The notes beneath the pieces are model-generated. The model saw only the letters and a list, made by a program, of their open reading frames with translations, was not told the origin of the DNA and did not search any database. The translations under genes were made by a program, and so were the position numbers. From an alpha proteobacterium HIMB59 (GTDB taxonomy: Bacteria > Pseudomonadota > Alphaproteobacteria > HIMB59), in assembly GCA_000299115.1 (NCBI GenBank), contig CP003801.1, positions 620,001 to 684,000 on the forward strand: a stretch of 64,000 nucleotides of DNA, in the 5' to 3' direction. Below, piece by piece: positions 17,501 through 26,107 of this stretch (position 1 is the first letter of the stretch; each line of letters opens with the position of its first letter).

Positions 17501-19326
17501 CGACTCTTCCTTTTTCGAATACCTAATTGGTATGGAACAAAAAACATTAGGATGATTAAAATAATCGGGATTAAGAAAGTATTTAAGACATTGATCTTAT
17601 TTGCGAGAGCATCAATATCTTTGTTTAAATTTCTTCTTACCTCTCTTAGTTCTTTACGCGTTCTTTCCACTTCCAATTGAAATAATGCTAGTTCTTCCAT
17701 TTGATTTTCAGATAACTGAACATTTTCATTATCTCGACCACCTGAAAGGTTTTTAATCTCTTGAAGAGTCAAATCTAGTTTTTGCTGAAGTTCTTGCTCC
17801 TGACCAAGGTATTGTTTCTCAGCTTCTGCTTGGAGTTTTTGGACAACAGTAAATGGTCTAAATGGAGTTTCTTTATTTCTAAGATCAATGAAATCATCAA
17901 AGCCTGTCATTACATCCATAATATTCGATACAAGTGTTCCATTATCTGAGGACTCTTCAATGACAGTTGAATTTAGGAATTTTTGAACTCTAGCCCAATA
18001 AGGACCTCTTATAAAATCAGCATCGGAAAAAACAATAACATTTATATTTTCTTGTGACTGGCTAATATGATCAGAGTACTTAGCCTCAAAATTATCAAAA
18101 TTACTTTGAGCCATTCCACCAACTTTTACTGCAAAATCATAAATTGTACCTGTCGGATTAAAATTATTAATCAGCTCGATTGGATCTTGAACTTCTTGGA
18201 TAGATAAATCCATTGTTAATTCGCTGGAAGAAAGGATGCTGGAATAAGTAGTCTGACTTTCTTCTTCTAATTTCATTAGTCCTCCAGGTGAAATTAATCT
18301 GACCAAAGATAATCCGTTACTAATGTCCTCTTGCTGATTGATAAAGTCTGTTCTCACCTCTGGCCAATTAAGCTTTAATAGCGTTTGAAGAGACGTACTA
18401 TCAGAGATATTTTGTTGAGTTTGCAGTCTTGTAGCTTGGGTTCCATCCAAAATTACTCGATCGACATAATTGATATTTAATGTTTTTAAAACATTATTAA
18501 GAGTAGAGGTCTTGTCGGTGTAATCGTCTTTTTCAAAATATGGATCAACAAATATGAGGGTTTTACCACCTCGAAGGATAAATTGCTCAATAGCATACTC
18601 TGTATTTTCTGAAATTTCAGCTGGATGATAAACAACTAATAAGTCGATATTTTCGAATATTTCAGCCGTTGGACTTAAATACTCAATGTCATAGTAATTT
18701 TCTAATTGTTCAAAAATTATGTACTCCCCTTGTAATGGAATATTTGGGTTAGGAGACTTTGTTTCCACTTGGGTGAGAAGGCCAATTTTTGGTTTTTCTA
18801 CTCGATTTAATTTGTATACAATATCGGTTAATTGTTTTTCTAAACTTCCACCTTTTGATGGGTCAAAAAAAGGAATAATTTCTAAATCATCTGTTGTGTT
18901 TGTGGCAATCATGCCAAAATAAATATTTGACCCCTCTAGGCCGACAGGAAAACCTTGTACTCCATAACGTTCCACATAATCTTCTTGATCAGAATAAGGC
19001 TCAGGTTCTATGATTTGAAAATCAATTTTACCTTTGGCAAGACTTTCATATCTATTTAAAAGACCTTCAATTTGGGTGGCATAATTTTGGATAATTGGAA
19101 TATTTTTAGAAAGACTTCTACTATAAATAAATTCAATTTTTAAGGGTTCTTCAATATTAGCTAAAACATTCTTTGTTCCTTTAGATAAAGTAAAGGTTTT
19201 AGTCGAAGTGAAGTCTATACCGATATTGAAATTAATTTTATTGATGATGAAATTAAAAGATAAGAACAATAATATTGTGCTGACTACTGAAATAAAGAAA
19301 TATTTTTTTAAAATAAGTTTGTTCAT
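17497..19326 (-). CDS. GldG-like ABC transporter auxiliary protein
   Basis: A 609-aa protein with an N-terminal membrane helix, a long periplasmic region of GldG/DUF4350 type and a C-terminal membrane helix before a basic tail (GIRKRKSR). Residues about 505-575 are charged and heptad-like, suggesting a coiled coil. Motifs such as DLLVVYHPAEIS and GGKTLIFVDPYFE fit the ABC-type 'unknown function' periplasmic domain. It abuts the permease gene. Members accompany GldA/GldF exporters in bacteria that do not glide, so motility is not implied. Confidence 0.8.
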   Translation of the reverse strand: MNKLILKKYFFISVVSTILLFLSFNFIINKINFNIGIDFTSTKTFTLSKGTKNVLANIEEPLKIEFIYSRSLSKNIPIIQNYATQIEGLLNRYESLAKGKIDFQIIEPEPYSDQEDYVERYGVQGFPVGLEGSNIYFGMIATNTTDDLEIIPFFDPSKGGSLEKQLTDIVYKLNRVEKPKIGLLTQVETKSPNPNIPLQGEYIIFEQLENYYDIEYLSPTAEIFENIDLLVVYHPAEISENTEYAIEQFILRGGKTLIFVDPYFEKDDYTDKTSTLNNVLKTLNINYVDRVILDGTQATRLQTQQNISDSTSLQTLLKLNWPEVRTDFINQQEDISNGLSLVRLISPGGLMKLEEESQTTYSSILSSSELTMDLSIQEVQDPIELINNFNPTGTIYDFAVKVGGMAQSNFDNFEAKYSDHISQSQENINVIVFSDADFIRGPYWARVQKFLNSTVIEESSDNGTLVSNIMDVMTGFDDFIDLRNKETPFRPFTVVQKLQAEAEKQYLGQEQELQQKLDLTLQEIKNLSGGRDNENVQLSENQMEELALFQLEVERTRKELREVRRNLNKDIDALANKINVLNTFLIPIILIILMFFVPYQLGIRKRKSR

Positions 19327-20046
19327 TTATTCTTTATTCATAAATTTGATAAGTGTTAGATAATTCCATAAGGCCATAAAAGAAACAAAGAACATCAATC
19401 CTTTAAAAGAAAAGAACCCTGTTTGAATAGATGAAAAATGTGTCAGAAAACTAAAGCTTGAGATGAGCTCAACTAATTCTAAAGGAAAAACTTGAGATAT
19501 AAAATTAATCATCAATGGAAACCCACTGATGGTAAAAACAAAGGAGACCACGATAGAAAGAATAAAAGAGATAATCTGGTTATTTGTCAAAGAAGAGAAA
19601 AACACTCCTAAAGATATGTATGAACCTGCCATGATTATGACACCTAAATATTGGCCCAAAATAATAAGATTATCAGGATCCCCCAAATAATTGACGGTAA
19701 TCCAAATAGGAAAAGTAAGAATAATCGAGAATATCACAAAGAGCCAAGTAGCAATAAATTTACTCAAAACAATTTTCCACAAAGCAACTGGTAAAGTCAT
19801 TAATAGCTCGATTGTCCCAAGGCGCTTTTCTTCAGACCAACTTTTCATAGTGACTGCTGGAATGAAAAAAATAAATACCCACGGAATGAAGCTAAAAAAA
19901 GTCGTTAAGTCAGCTACTCCGGAGCTAAAAAAGCTTCCGAAATAAAAGGTCAAAGACATAGAAGTCATAATGAAAATAGCTGTAAAAATATAAGCCACAG
20001 GAGTAATAAAAAATAATTTTAGTTCTCTTTTTATTAGAGCAAGCAT
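19327..20046 (-). CDS. ABC-2-type permease, GldF-like
   Basis: A 239-aa membrane protein with about six hydrophobic segments. It includes the cytoplasmic coupling region MKSWSEEKRLGTIELLMTLP, typical of GldF/NosY-like ABC-2 permeases. It shares its last base with the start of the ATPase gene and abuts the GldG-like gene, so the three form one unit. Probable exporter or membrane remodelling function; substrate unknown. Confidence 0.85.
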   Translation of the reverse strand: MLALIKRELKLFFITPVAYIFTAIFIMTSMSLTFYFGSFFSSGVADLTTFFSFIPWVFIFFIPAVTMKSWSEEKRLGTIELLMTLPVALWKIVLSKFIATWLFVIFSIILTFPIWITVNYLGDPDNLIILGQYLGVIIMAGSYISLGVFFSSLTNNQIISFILSIVVSFVFTISGFPLMINFISQVFPLELVELISSFSFLTHFSSIQTGFFSFKGLMFFVSFMALWNYLTLIKFMNKE

Positions 20047-20747
20047 TAGCTAATTATCTTTCTAAATTTTTCATCAAGTGATTTACCAATTTTTCTTTTT
20101 AACTTAGTAGGAGTTCCCTCAAATTTTTTTTCGCCTTGATCAATGATTAAACATTTATTGCATACTTCTGGCACCTCATCGAGTATATGGGTCGAGATAA
20201 TAATAGCTTTTGTTTTTGATAATTTTTTGATTAATTTTCTCACTTCGAATTTTTGAAGTGGGTCTAATCCATCAGTAGGTTCATCTAATATTAAAAGTTT
20301 TGGATTATGGACAAGTGACTGCGCTATTCCCACTCTTCTTTTAAAACCTTTTGAGAGTGTTTCAATGGGAACATCTTTGACATCTTCAAGTTGTAAATCC
20401 TGAATTACTTTTTGTATTTGAGTTTTAGCATCTCTAACTTTTCTAACACTACAAACATAATCGAGATAAAGGGCAGGTGAGAAATCTAAGTATAAAGGCA
20501 CACCTTCTGGCAAATATCCAATTTGAGATTTTGTGTAAATAGGATTTTCATCAATATCTTTATTGTTAATAAGGACCCTTCCGCCATCTGATTTAAGATA
20601 TCCGGTAATTACTCTCATGGAGGTGGTTTTACCCGCGCCATTAGGACCTAAAAATCCCATTACATCTCCCACTTTTACTTCAAATGAGAGATTATTTATG
20701 GCTTGAAAATCACCAAATTTTTTACTTATTTCCTCGACTTTTAGCAT
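20046..20747 (-). CDS. ABC transporter ATPase, GldA/NosF-like
   Basis: A 233-aa single-domain ATPase. Walker A GPNGAGKTT is at 34-42, the signature is LSKGFKRRVGIAQ, Walker B is LLILDEPTDGLDP, and the switch His is in ISTHIL. It is first in the minus-strand GldAFG/DUF4340-like operon. The 128-bp gap to xylA, transcribed the other way, must hold both promoters. Confidence 0.9.
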   Translation of the reverse strand: MLKVEEISKKFGDFQAINNLSFEVKVGDVMGFLGPNGAGKTTSMRVITGYLKSDGGRVLINNKDIDENPIYTKSQIGYLPEGVPLYLDFSPALYLDYVCSVRKVRDAKTQIQKVIQDLQLEDVKDVPIETLSKGFKRRVGIAQSLVHNPKLLILDEPTDGLDPLQKFEVRKLIKKLSKTKAIIISTHILDEVPEVCNKCLIIDQGEKKFEGTPTKLKRKIGKSLDEKFRKIIS

Positions 20748-20782
20748 TTCAATATATGTAGTTTATGGAAGTATTTTTTCAA

Positions 20783-20798
20783 TATTTTATATAAAATA
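20783..20798. promoter_or_regulatory. 16-bp palindrome in the GldA/xylA divergent gap
   Basis: TATTTTATATAAAATA is a perfect inverted repeat, centred 43 bp before the GldA-like start and 85 bp before xylA. All-AT palindromes arise easily in this genome, so it may be chance, a promoter core or an operator. The rest of the 128-bp gap shows no gene. Confidence 0.3.
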
Positions 20799-20875
20799 CA
20801 TTAGTCAAATAGACCTATTTAGAAATTTTAATCTATTGTTTTAGTAAATACTCAAATCTATAATCAATTTTCAAA

Positions 20876-22183
20876 ATGTCAGATTATTTTCAATCAATTC
20901 CAAAAATAAAGTTTGAGGGCAAAGATAGCCAAAATCCTTTAGCTTTTAAGTTTTACAATCCGCAACAAAAGGTATTGGGAAAAACTATCGAGGATCATTT
21001 GAGAATGGCAGTATGTTATTGGCATACGTTTAATTGGCCTGGTAATGACCCTTTTGGAGGTCAAACATTTCTTAGACCTTGGATGGATCATCAAGATGCC
21101 ATTGATCAAGCTACAGATAAATTGGAAAATGCCTTCTCTTTTTTTGATAAACTAGATATTCCTTATTTTTGTTTCCATGATGTTGATATTGCACCTGAGG
21201 GGAATAATTTTGCTGAGACTGAAATAATTCAAAAAAAAATAGTTGATTTAATTTCTAAAAAACTTGAAACCTCAAAAGTAAAATTACTATGGGGGACTGC
21301 TAATTTATTTAGTCACCGAAGATATATGGCTGGCGCAGCCACAAACCCTAACCCAGAAATTTTTCAATATGCTGCAGCACAGGTAAAAATGTGTATTGAG
21401 AATACTCATCACTTAGGAGGTCAAAATTATGTGCTTTGGGGAGGTCGTGAGGGTTATGAAACCATTTTGAATACCAACATGAAACAAGAGTTCGATCAAT
21501 TGGGTCGCTTTCTTAACATGGTAGCTGAACACAAACATAAAATTGGATTTCAAGGTAACCTTTTAATTGAACCTAAGCCTCATGAGCCTACTAAACATCA
21601 ATATGATTTTGACTCGGCTAACGTTTTTGCTTTTCTTCAAAAATACGGGTTGGAAAAAGAATTTAAACTTAATATAGAAGTGAATCATGCCATTTTAGCC
21701 AAACACTCATTTGAACATGAGATCGCATATGCTTTAGCTAATGATATTTTTGGTAGCATTGATATTAATCGGGGCGATTATCTAGTTGGATGGGATACCG
21801 ATCAGTTCCCTAATAATACCGAAGAACTTTTATTACCTTTTTATTATCTTTTCAAAAACCAAGGACTTGGTAGTGGTGGCTTAAATATGGATGCTAAAAT
21901 CAGACGTCAATCTATAGATCCTGAAGATTTGTTTTATGCGCATATTGGAGCTATGGACACTTGTGCTAGAACACTATTAGCAGTTGAGAGAATGATTAAC
22001 GATGGTTCTTATGAAGAATTTTTGAATAAAAGATATGAAAATTGGTCTCAAAATAAAGAATTAATGCAATCTTCCTCATTGGAAAGTATCTACGAAAAGG
22101 TTAAATCAAAAGATATTAATCCTGAACCACAATCCGGTAGACAGGAATATCTTGAAAACTTGTTAAACTCTTTTATTGAATAA
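20876..22183 (+). CDS. xylA: Xylose isomerase
   Basis: A 435-aa protein of full family length. Hallmarks are [14 protein letters not shown] near the N-terminus, the catalytic His in [11 protein letters not shown], the metal-site segment [25 protein letters not shown] and a closing DMDAK-like metal site ([11 protein letters not shown]). It converts D-xylose to D-xylulose, and usually D-glucose to fructose weakly. No xylulokinase or xylose regulator is in the window; the next genes are a HAD phosphatase and an aldo/keto reductase, which is an unusual partner set. Confidence 0.95.
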   Translation: MSDYFQSIPKIKFEGKDSQNPLAFKFYNPQQKVLGKTIEDHLRMAVCYWHTFNWPGNDPFGGQTFLRPWMDHQDAIDQATDKLENAFSFFDKLDIPYFCFHDVDIAPEGNNFAETEIIQKKIVDLISKKLETSKVKLLWGTANLFSHRRYMAGAATNPNPEIFQYAAAQVKMCIENTHHLGGQNYVLWGGREGYETILNTNMKQEFDQLGRFLNMVAEHKHKIGFQGNLLIEPKPHEPTKHQYDFDSANVFAFLQKYGLEKEFKLNIEVNHAILAKHSFEHEIAYALANDIFGSIDINRGDYLVGWDTDQFPNNTEELLLPFYYLFKNQGLGSGGLNMDAKIRRQSIDPEDLFYAHIGAMDTCARTLLAVERMINDGSYEEFLNKRYENWSQNKELMQSSSLESIYEKVKSKDINPEPQSGRQEYLENLLNSFIE

Positions 22184-22186
22184 CTA

Positions 22187-22789
22187 ATGGCTGTAAAAAA
22201 ATTTTTATTTGATTTGGGTAATGTATTTTTTGACTGGAGCCCGGAACGGGTCCTAAAACCTATGTTTGGTGATGATGAAAGAATGAAATTCTTTATTAAC
22301 AATGTTTCTTTTCCTCTTTTAGATGGTAGGTGTGATGCTGGGGTAAAAATAGAGGTAGCCGTTAAAGATGCTATTGAAAAATTCCCAGAGTTTGAAAAAG
22401 AAATAAAATTATACTATCCCAATCATCGTAATATGGTTGGAGGTTTCTTTCAAAAGACAGTAGATATTTTTCATAAAGTAAAAGAACTTAATTATCCTTG
22501 TTATATTCTATCTAATTGGTCCGCAGAAACATATGAAGGCATGGAAGATCAATTCCCTTTTCTAAAAGAATTTGATGGTAAAATAATTTCAGGAAGAGAT
22601 TGCCTAATTAAACCCGATCCTGCAATTTATGAATTAGCTATTAGCAGATTTGATTTAATACCAGAGGAGACTTTGTTCATAGATGATCGTCTTGATAACA
22701 TTCAAGCAGCACAAAATTTAAATTTTCAAACTATTCATTTAACAGATCCCTCTGTAATTCAAGATTTAATCGAGCCCTACCTCCGTTAG
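22187..22789 (+). CDS. HAD-family hydrolase (subfamily IA)
   Basis: A 200-aa HAD phosphatase. Motif I is FDLGNVFFDW with nucleophile Asp9; motif II is ILSNWS; motif III is the Lys in LIKPDPAIYE; motif IV is FIDDR. Motif I has Gly where phosphatases commonly have a second Asp (DLGNV), as in YihX-like sugar-phosphate phosphatases and dehalogenase-like members. It begins four bases after xylA, and its stop shares a base with the next GTG start. Sugar-phosphate dephosphorylation is likely. Confidence 0.82.
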   Translation: MAVKKFLFDLGNVFFDWSPERVLKPMFGDDERMKFFINNVSFPLLDGRCDAGVKIEVAVKDAIEKFPEFEKEIKLYYPNHRNMVGGFFQKTVDIFHKVKELNYPCYILSNWSAETYEGMEDQFPFLKEFDGKIISGRDCLIKPDPAIYELAISRFDLIPEETLFIDDRLDNIQAAQNLNFQTIHLTDPSVIQDLIEPYLR

Positions 22790-23742
22790 TGTTTAAATTA
22801 GATAACAAGCTGGGGTTAGGTTTAGCAGCATTAGGTAGACCTGGTTATATCACCTTGGGTCATCATCAAAATATTGGTGATGATAAATCAAAAGATAATA
22901 TGAGAAATCAATGTCACAAGGTCCTCGATTTCGCATATAATAAAGGTATTCGTTATTTTGATGTTGCCCGAGTATATGGTGAGTCAGAGGAGTTTTTATC
23001 CTCTTGGATTAGAAAACAAAATCAATTTGCTGGTTTTGTTGGTTCCAAATGGGGCTACGAATATTTAGCTGAGTGGAATGTCGAGACCGACCAACATGAA
23101 AGAAAAGACCATTCCCATCCTTTTTTAAAAAAACAATGGGTAGAGACGAGGATGAATTTGGGTAAAAGTATTGATTTATATCAAATACATTCTGTGACAC
23201 CTGAGAGTGGTGTTTTAAAGGACAAGGCCGTTATCCAAGAACTTCACGCCATTAAAAAGGGTGGAGTTGATATTGGTATTTCCACTAGTGGCCCTCAACA
23301 AAACGAAACTATCACAGAGTTATTAGAGATCAATAAAACTGAAAAATTATTTACGTTTATTCAATGCACAATCAATATTTTTGAACAGTCTTGTATAGAA
23401 ATTTTAGAGAAAGCTTCAAATCAAGGAATAAATGTTATTGCTAAAGAAATATTTGCAAATGGTAGGCTGACGGATTTGAATGAAAGTCTTCATCAAAAAA
23501 AATTGTCAGAAATAAAAAAAGTTGCATCAACATATAATCTGACAATTGAAGATTTAGCTTTGATTTGGGTTTATCAGTTGCCATTTGTCAAAATAGTTTT
23601 GACTGGGGCTTCAACGATTGATCAACTAGATAAAAATATAAATTCTCTAAATAAAATTGATATTAAGATTCCTTCTCTTAGTGACCATCAACTATCCTTA
23701 GTAGATTATTGGGATACTAGAAAATCTTTATCTTGGAATTAA
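22789..23742 (+). CDS. Aldo/keto reductase family protein
   Basis: A 317-aa protein starting at GTG, one base overlapping the HAD stop (TAGTG). The aldo/keto reductase barrel is seen from YFDVARVYGESE (catalytic Asp and Tyr), GSKWGYEY (catalytic Lys) and the QIHSVTPE strand in place of the common HxP segment. Such enzymes oxidise or reduce sugar C1 or ketones with NADP. It is the last gene of the xylA operon and converges on the Gfo/Idh gene with no spacer. Confidence 0.8.
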   Translation: MFKLDNKLGLGLAALGRPGYITLGHHQNIGDDKSKDNMRNQCHKVLDFAYNKGIRYFDVARVYGESEEFLSSWIRKQNQFAGFVGSKWGYEYLAEWNVETDQHERKDHSHPFLKKQWVETRMNLGKSIDLYQIHSVTPESGVLKDKAVIQELHAIKKGGVDIGISTSGPQQNETITELLEINKTEKLFTFIQCTINIFEQSCIEILEKASNQGINVIAKEIFANGRLTDLNESLHQKKLSEIKKVASTYNLTIEDLALIWVYQLPFVKIVLTGASTIDQLDKNINSLNKIDIKIPSLSDHQLSLVDYWDTRKSLSWN

Positions 23743-24897
23743 TTAAAAATTTACCCAAGAGGAATTAGATGCATTCGAAGCAATTGATCTTTCAATAAAT
23801 CTAATACCCTCTAAACCATCTTCCACTTTTGGAAAAAGATATTTTTTTGAATCATAATTCCCATTATTAAAACTGATGATGGCGTCTGCAACTTCAGTGT
23901 AAATATTTGCAAATCCCTCAAGGTATCCCTCAGGGTGTCCGGGTGGAATTCTTGTTACATCGTTAGCTAACTGTAATGAACCAGCTCCTCCACGAGTAAT
24001 TTTTCTTTTTGGCTCACCGAATGGTGTGAAGTAAAGATAGTTGGGGTCTTCTTGGCACCATTCTAGACCTCCTTTATCTCCATATATTCTAATCATCAGA
24101 TGATTTTCATTTCCAGGAGCTACTTGAGAAGACCAGATCGTTCCTTTAGCACCTCCTTGAAAGCGAATTGAAATTTGAGCATTATCATCAAGTTGTCTGC
24201 CAGACACAAAGCTTGTTAATTCGGCGTTTATTTCATGAGGTTCTAGGCCAGTGATAAATCGAATGAGGTTAAATGCATGAGTTCCAATATCACCAATACA
24301 TCCTCCGCCTCCCGATTGAGCAGGGTCTGTTCTCCATGATGCTTGTTTGTTACCTCCGCTGTTGTGCTTATTTTCAAGATCCTCTGTAAGCCAATCTTGA
24401 GCATATTCTGCCTGAATAACGCGGATATTGCCAATATCACCATTTTCACACATAGCCTTTGCATTTCTGACCATTGGATAGCCTGTGTAGTTATGACTAA
24501 GAGCAAATAGAATATTATTACTTTGAGAAGCTTGAACTAATTCCTCGCACTGTTTCAAATTCATAGCCAGTGGTTTGTCGCAAATAATATGAAAACCCTT
24601 GTTCATAAATTCCATAGCAATAGGGTGATGCATATGATTGGGAGTCACAATAGCAACAGCATCGATTTTATCTTCTCTAAGACTCTCTTTTTCAGCCATC
24701 TCTTGAAAATTTTGGTAGTTGCGATCCTCAGAGATACCGAGTTCCTTGCCAGAAGCCAGAGCCCTCTCTGCGTCAGAAGAAAAAGCACCAGCAACTAATT
24801 CATATCGATCATCAATTCGTGATGCAATACGATGAACAGCTCCGATAAAAGCACCTTGGCCCCCACCGACCATACCTAATTTAATTTTTTGAACCAT
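23743..24897 (-). CDS. Gfo/Idh/MocA-family oxidoreductase
   Basis: A 384-aa protein with GMVGGGQGAFIG at the N-terminus (Rossmann), a CDKPLAMN segment (the EKP/DKP family motif), and GGGGCIGDIGTHAFNL, which carries the catalytic Asp-His region. It is downstream of, and translated with, the IolE-superfamily isomerase at 24902. This pairing is common in clusters that oxidise sugars or glycosides at C3 and then isomerise or cleave them. Substrate not determinable here. Confidence 0.88.
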   Translation of the reverse strand: MVQKIKLGMVGGGQGAFIGAVHRIASRIDDRYELVAGAFSSDAERALASGKELGISEDRNYQNFQEMAEKESLREDKIDAVAIVTPNHMHHPIAMEFMNKGFHIICDKPLAMNLKQCEELVQASQSNNILFALSHNYTGYPMVRNAKAMCENGDIGNIRVIQAEYAQDWLTEDLENKHNSGGNKQASWRTDPAQSGGGGCIGDIGTHAFNLIRFITGLEPHEINAELTSFVSGRQLDDNAQISIRFQGGAKGTIWSSQVAPGNENHLMIRIYGDKGGLEWCQEDPNYLYFTPFGEPKRKITRGGAGSLQLANDVTRIPPGHPEGYLEGFANIYTEVADAIISFNNGNYDSKKYLFPKVEDGLEGIRFIERSIASNASNSSWVNF

Positions 24898-24901
24898 TGA
24901 G

Positions 24902-25951
24902 TTATATTCCTAACATCTTTTTATTAGCTGCATCATCTGCTCCAGAGTCTGCAAAATCATCAAAGGCTTTTTCAGTTTCTCTTATGATGTGCCTTTTAAT
25001 AAATTCTGATCCTTCGCGAGCTCCATCTTCAGGATGTTTTAAAGCACATTCCCATTCTAATACCGCCCATCCATCAAAACCGTAAGTGGTAAGTTTAGAA
25101 AAGATAGATTTAAAATCTACTTGACCATCGCCAAGAGATCTAAATCTCCCAGCGCGCTCTTTCCATGATTGAAAACCTCCATACACTCCTTGTTTACCAG
25201 AAGGATTTAACTCCGCATCTTTGACATGAAACATTTTTATTTTTTCATGATAGATATCAATATTTTGAAGATAGTCTAAATATTGAAGAACATAATGACT
25301 TGGGTCATAGAGCATATTGCACCTTGGATGATTACCAACTCTATCTAAAAACATCTCAAAGGTAATCCCATCATGAAGGTCCTCACCGGGGTGGATTTCA
25401 TAACATAAGTTGACCCCACATTGATCGAACTGATTTAATATTGGTTCCCATCTATTAGCTAACTCATCAAATGCAGTCTCAACCAGTCCTGCTGGTCTTT
25501 GAGGCCATGGATATACATATGGCCATGCTAGAGCTCCAGAAAAAGTTACATGTTCAGTGAGACCTAAATTTTGAGAAGCATTAGCAGCCATCATTAGTTG
25601 ATTAACGGCCCATTCTTGTCTTGCTTTAGGATTTCCTTTGACTTCAGGTGCAGCAAAGCCATCAAAAGCAACATCATAGGCAGGATGTACAGCTACGAGC
25701 TGTCCTTGAAGATGGGTTGATAATTCAGTCAGAGATAAGCCATGATTAGACAAAGTGCCTTTGACATCATCGCAGTAATCTTTGCTTTCGGATGCTTTTT
25801 TTAAATCAAAAAGTCGTGCATCCCAACTTGGAATTTGAACTCCTATATATCCAAGATCACTTGCCCATTTAGAAATATTTTCAAGATTATTGAATGGTGC
25901 CTCATCACCAGCAAACTGTGCTAAAAAAATAGCAGGCCCTTTAATAGACAT
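24902..25951 (-). CDS. Sugar isomerase/epimerase, IolE/AP-endonuclease-2 superfamily
   Basis: A 349-aa TIM-barrel protein of the COG1082 type. Metal-binding positions are suggested by CYEIHPGEDL, YDPSHYVLQ, MFHVKDAE and AVLEWECA, giving the usual Glu/Asp/His/Glu set. It ends four bases before the Gfo/Idh gene. Superfamily members include inosose dehydratase (IolE) and 3-keto-sugar isomerases. Because region 1 lacks iolE, this gene is a candidate supplier of that step, but it sits in a different operon and the link is speculative. Confidence 0.85.
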   Translation of the reverse strand: MSIKGPAIFLAQFAGDEAPFNNLENISKWASDLGYIGVQIPSWDARLFDLKKASESKDYCDDVKGTLSNHGLSLTELSTHLQGQLVAVHPAYDVAFDGFAAPEVKGNPKARQEWAVNQLMMAANASQNLGLTEHVTFSGALAWPYVYPWPQRPAGLVETAFDELANRWEPILNQFDQCGVNLCYEIHPGEDLHDGITFEMFLDRVGNHPRCNMLYDPSHYVLQYLDYLQNIDIYHEKIKMFHVKDAELNPSGKQGVYGGFQSWKERAGRFRSLGDGQVDFKSIFSKLTTYGFDGWAVLEWECALKHPEDGAREGSEFIKRHIIRETEKAFDDFADSGADDAANKKMLGI

Positions 25952-26065
25952 TTTAATATCCTCCGGCGGTTATTTTATTACAGAGTTAGATAAATTAAAA
26001 ACATTTTTGACTATGAAAAAATTTCATAATACAAGCTCTTTATCCAAATGATTTTTTAAAGAAAA

Positions 26066-26081
26066 TGTATATTGTATACAA
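26066..26081. promoter_or_regulatory. Palindromic operator candidate before the second ABC operon
   Basis: TGTATATTGTATACA (26066-26080) is an inverted repeat, and TTGTATACAA (26072-26081) within it is a perfect 10-bp palindrome resembling GntR-type sites. It lies 27-42 bp before the ATG at 26108, in the 156-bp gap shared with the divergent isomerase operon. A second weaker repeat, ATGAAA-AAA-TTTCAT, is at 26013-26027. No regulator gene is adjacent, so the binding protein is unknown. Confidence 0.5.
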
Positions 26082-26107
26082 AGTTAATCATCAATAAGGA
26101 GGAATCG

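Noticed and set aside
26072-26107. Upstream ATG extension of the second binding protein
   Set aside because: It adds 12 residues before the signal peptide, lies over the palindrome, and the strong AAGGAGGA site serves ATG 26108.
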